The notes below the pieces were generated by a model, which saw only the letters and a program-made list of their open reading frames with translations, was not told the DNA's origin and did not search any database. A program made the translations under genes and the position numbers. A DNA stretch of 64,000 nucleotides from NCBI RefSeq assembly GCF_945859685.1, contig NC_079148.1, positions 120,324,589 to 120,388,588 of the forward strand, given 5' to 3'. Source of the DNA: Eupeodes corollae (lineage: Eukaryota > Arthropoda > Insecta > Diptera > Syrphidae). Shown here piece after piece: positions 60,915 to 64,000 of the stretch (within the stretch, counting starts at the first letter, position 1; every line of letters starts with the position of its first letter).

Positions 60915-61246
60915 AATGAACCCAACATAAAATCGACCTTCATCTCAAATCTTTCGTTTAAACATCGCACATTCAAATCGTCACAGGATCCCTCGGGCAA
61001 TGTTATTATATATTCTCGTAGATGGACTTTGTCCAAGAGATGGGGAAGACGAAATGGGATCCCATGGTTGAAGTGGAACCACAAAAACTTTTATTGCGTC
61101 GTAGTTTTTTAAAAGAAAACGATCAAATAATATTCAATTATGGAACTCGATCCGGAACAGTGCGCCATTACCGCGTGCGTGCAGAATTTCGTATTTTATT
61201 ATTATTTTTTTTCAGTTTTTGTTCGTTTATTTTTTGTTTTGCTTAA
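60915..61246. other. Unrecognised block of higher complexity, open in three frames
   Basis: Base composition here is less AT-rich than the surroundings. Three frames are open: plus 60915-61112 without a start (includes SFKHRTFKSSQDPSGN and IIYSRRWTLSKRWGRRN), plus 61022-61246 (starts MDFVQEMGKTKWDPM, includes NDQIIFNYGTRSGTVRHY), and minus 60791-61084 (includes EYIITLPEGSCDDLNVRCLN). A TTCTCGTAG acceptor-like site ends at 61021, directly before the ATG at 61022. It looks like an exon or a degenerate gene copy, but I do not recognise any of the translations. Confidence 0.3.
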
Positions 61247-64000
61247 AGTGTTGTTTTCTTTTATTTTCATTTCAATTTTAGCAAAATGCTTTCAAAGCAA
61301 TTTAGCGCTTAATTTTTTACGTTGTTGTTATTTTTATGTTTGAAAGAGGTTGTTTAGTTTTGTTTTATTATATTCATAGGTACAAATTGTTGAATGGTTT
61401 TTATTCATTTTATTTTATTCTCTTTTAGTTTTCTTTTGGAATTTATATATAAATGTCCATCATAATTATATTTTATTTATTTAGTGGTGAGAGTATGACA
61501 AATTATGGAGCACCTATTTAATTGTTTGATGAAAACAAATGGACATGCCAGTTCAAGTTTTTGTTTATAGTCTGTTCGGGTGACTTTCTTGAGAATTAAG
61601 AATTGCTATATTTTTCTTTTTGAATAGACTTTGGTTTTCAACGTGCGATTTCATTGCAATTTAAGTTATTTGTTAAAAGGCATATAACTGAGAATAAACG
61701 GCAAGGATCCAGTCTGCCGTAAAATATCTTCTTTGTATTATCAACAAACTGTTGAAGCTTTTTTAAACATAATAAGAATTAACCATAAAGCGATTTTGAA
61801 ATCAAAAACTTGCCAAATTATTCAAGTCCTTTTGACTTTTGAAGATAATTGTATATTTTCTAATTAAAACAGAACCTTTCCAGGATCTCTTAGTTATTTA
61901 AGTAATTTAAACAAAACGATGAACATTTGAACTGCAAAACAATATTTTCCAGCAAACTAAATTTGAACAATTTCTTAAGACTTATTTGTATCCAAAAATG
62001 AATTGCTGAAACATTTGAAATGAATACAATTTTGAATTCCAATCTTAGACATATCATAACATAAAAATTAATAAAACCATATATTAGAAGAAATGATCTA
62101 TACATTAATATTTTCAAAAATTCCAAAATAATTAATTGTAATGGATTTTTCAATTTCTTTTTGTATTATATATGAACCTTAGTTTTAGAAAATTCTTTGG
62201 GGCATTTCGATGATGATAAACCTAATTTTACATATTCAAATTTTTATTCGGTTTGGGAAACAAAAATCTTGGATCTAGGGTTTAAAACAGCAGCATAGGT
62301 TCTTATTTTATCTTTTCATCAAAGTTTATTAGAATAGAATAACTAGATTGAATGTGTTTCTACCTAACAATATAGTTTTAAAGTTTCAAACTTTATTTTT
62401 TTTTCAGTGTACAAAGCTTTCATCGAAAAGTGCAGCTTTTTGAAATAAAAAGGGCTTTCAAAGCTTTTATCATGTACAACAACCATGGATAAAACAAACT
62501 CAACACAGGAAATTCGTCTAGTGGTGGATTTTTTATTTGAACAATATACGTTAAAATATTTTAATAATTATGGCGTTATTTTTTGTCTTATTAATTTAAT
62601 CTTTCGGTTTAAAAAAACCTTATGATGGGAAAATTTATCAATTAATTGATCACATATTTAGTATTATACATATTGATATGGACTTCAAACTAAAATAGTA
62701 TTGAAAAATACAAAGTTCAATTGATATTATTACAATTTAGATTTAATTAAAAAAAGTTTATAGTTGTTCAGTTTTTAGGTTGATCCAATCTAATTAAATT
62801 ATAAGATTAAAAATTTGGTTAAAAAAATTAAATAACAACATTCTTCCGATACATTTGTTTTTCATTTTTAAAACACTTTGTTTTTTTTTATCAACAAAAC
62901 AATCAATCAGTAGTTATTTTTTTTTTTCAAAGTATGGGATTTCATCCAAAATAATTCCTTTCAATTAAATTACGATCAACATTTAATTACAACAAATTAA
63001 ATTATGTTTATCAATTTTTGTTTAATTGCTTTTATCATTTCATATTTAACAGAGTTCCCTTTTACAATTACTTTTTAAAACATCATTAATTTTTATCTAA
63101 AATTGTCATGTAGTTGGTTATAAACATCATTTAAACTATCATCATAATATATATAAAAATAAAAATGAAAATTGAAAGCAATAATTATTATTTGACGACA
63201 ACTGCTACCGGGTTTTTTAAGTAGGTATTATCTTAATCAGAAGAGAAGAATTTCATTCATATTATGTATTTGAACTTGAGTATTGTATAAATCTAACGAA
63301 AGATAAATCTGTATAATTAAACAAGTGCAATCTTCTTATAATTGCAGATAAATTATAACAAAAAAGTGCTCATACGCCCCAGTGCACAATTCTCAACTTA
63401 TATGCCATAACTGTGTATAATCATGATGACCTTCAGGTAATGAATTCACTTGACGCGAGCGATATACAATTTTAACAAAATTACGGCACATGGATGGAAG
63501 CATGCAAAAACATCTATTTTTTTTTGTATGACTAAACATCAATCAAAATTCAAGATAGTGATAAAAATGTTGGTATTTTAAAAAATGAATGTAAATTAAT
63601 CATAATTTACATGATAATTATAATGAATAATCTGCAAATCTGCATGAATTTTGATTGTGGAAAAAATAAATTAACGTAATAAGAAAAAGTTTAAAATCAA
63701 AAAAATTGTTTTGTGACAAAAAGGAACGAGAGAAAATGAATTGATATTTCGATTGCATCTGAAATTAATATTGGAAGGCAAATTTGTCGCCCTGAAGTCT
63801 TCCTTATTAAATAATTTATAAATTAATTCTGTAAACTGTTTAGAATAAATAAATAAATAATTTTGGAATTGTAGCTTCAATTGGGGTATTCGTTTATTTG
63901 TTTTCAAATTTATTTACGAGTTCACCACTGCATCAAAAAAGAAGCAAGCTTAAATATAAATTCAAATTTTTAAAAATTATACAAAATACATTTTTGTTTG
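61247..64000. other. AT-rich sequence with one GTATACGCC-like motif
   Basis: A degenerate motif copy (CATACGCCCCAGTGCAC) is at 63365-63388. No gene or transposon recognised to the end of the window. Confidence 0.4.

Noticed and set aside
1..64000. CRISPR array, bacterial operon or phage features
   Set aside because: The window is eukaryotic: spliced gene, SINEs and LINEs. The regular repeats are the Rep1 minisatellite without unique spacers.

Overview
This is an AT-rich insect nuclear window, most likely from a fly. The evidence is GT-AG introns, a multi-exon insect-type amino-acid transporter, tRNA-derived SINE copies, and decayed non-LTR, Tc1 and mariner elements. The species cannot be named from the sequence.

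The only gene supported with confidence is a minus-strand SLC36-type (proton-coupled amino-acid transporter, Aa_trans family) gene. Its common coding exons lie at 6665-6943, 7259-7418, 7638-8456 and 14797-14940. An 80-base exon at 15163-15242 joins upstream in phase to a first coding exon at 19010-19135, giving a protein of about 535 residues. Two further N-termini are proposed: an internal start at 14969 (about 476 residues), and a remote 18-codon exon at 47190-47243. The remote exon has an upstream in-frame stop, a GTGAGT donor and the same phase. If it belongs to this gene, the locus spans more than 40 kb and nearly all the sequence between 19 and 47 kb is intron.

The rest is accessory DNA. 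From left to right: an inverted-repeat cluster (1-380); a dispersed repeat R3; a truncated copy of a minisatellite-bearing family (here called Rep1); a LINE C-terminal remnant (1887-2450); a long AT-rich stretch downstream of the transporter stop (3250-6664); introns with R3, a tRNA-derived SINE with perfect 13-bp target duplications (11310-11603) and Rep1; a LINE ORF1/endonuclease remnant (23.4-25.1 kb); the longest Rep1 copy (27.6-29.2 kb); a Jockey-like reverse-transcriptase remnant (33.0-34.3 kb); a mariner-type transposase remnant (37.6-38.4 kb); a Rep1 copy carrying a nested TA-flanked MITE (39.7-41.2 kb); a 1473-bp tandem duplication with no difference seen (42170-45115); an inverted Rep1 copy (49.9-50.9 kb); a second reverse-transcriptase remnant (53.1-54.4 kb); and a Tc1-like element with both ends (58573-59738).

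No intact autonomous transposable element is present. The most notable items are the Rep1 family, which has a 3' hairpin and a variable number of about 172-bp internal repeats (Helentron-like organisation), the SINE and LINE that share a 3' terminus, the exact tandem duplication, a dispersed 24-bp motif built on GTATACGCC, and the alternative first exons of the transporter.
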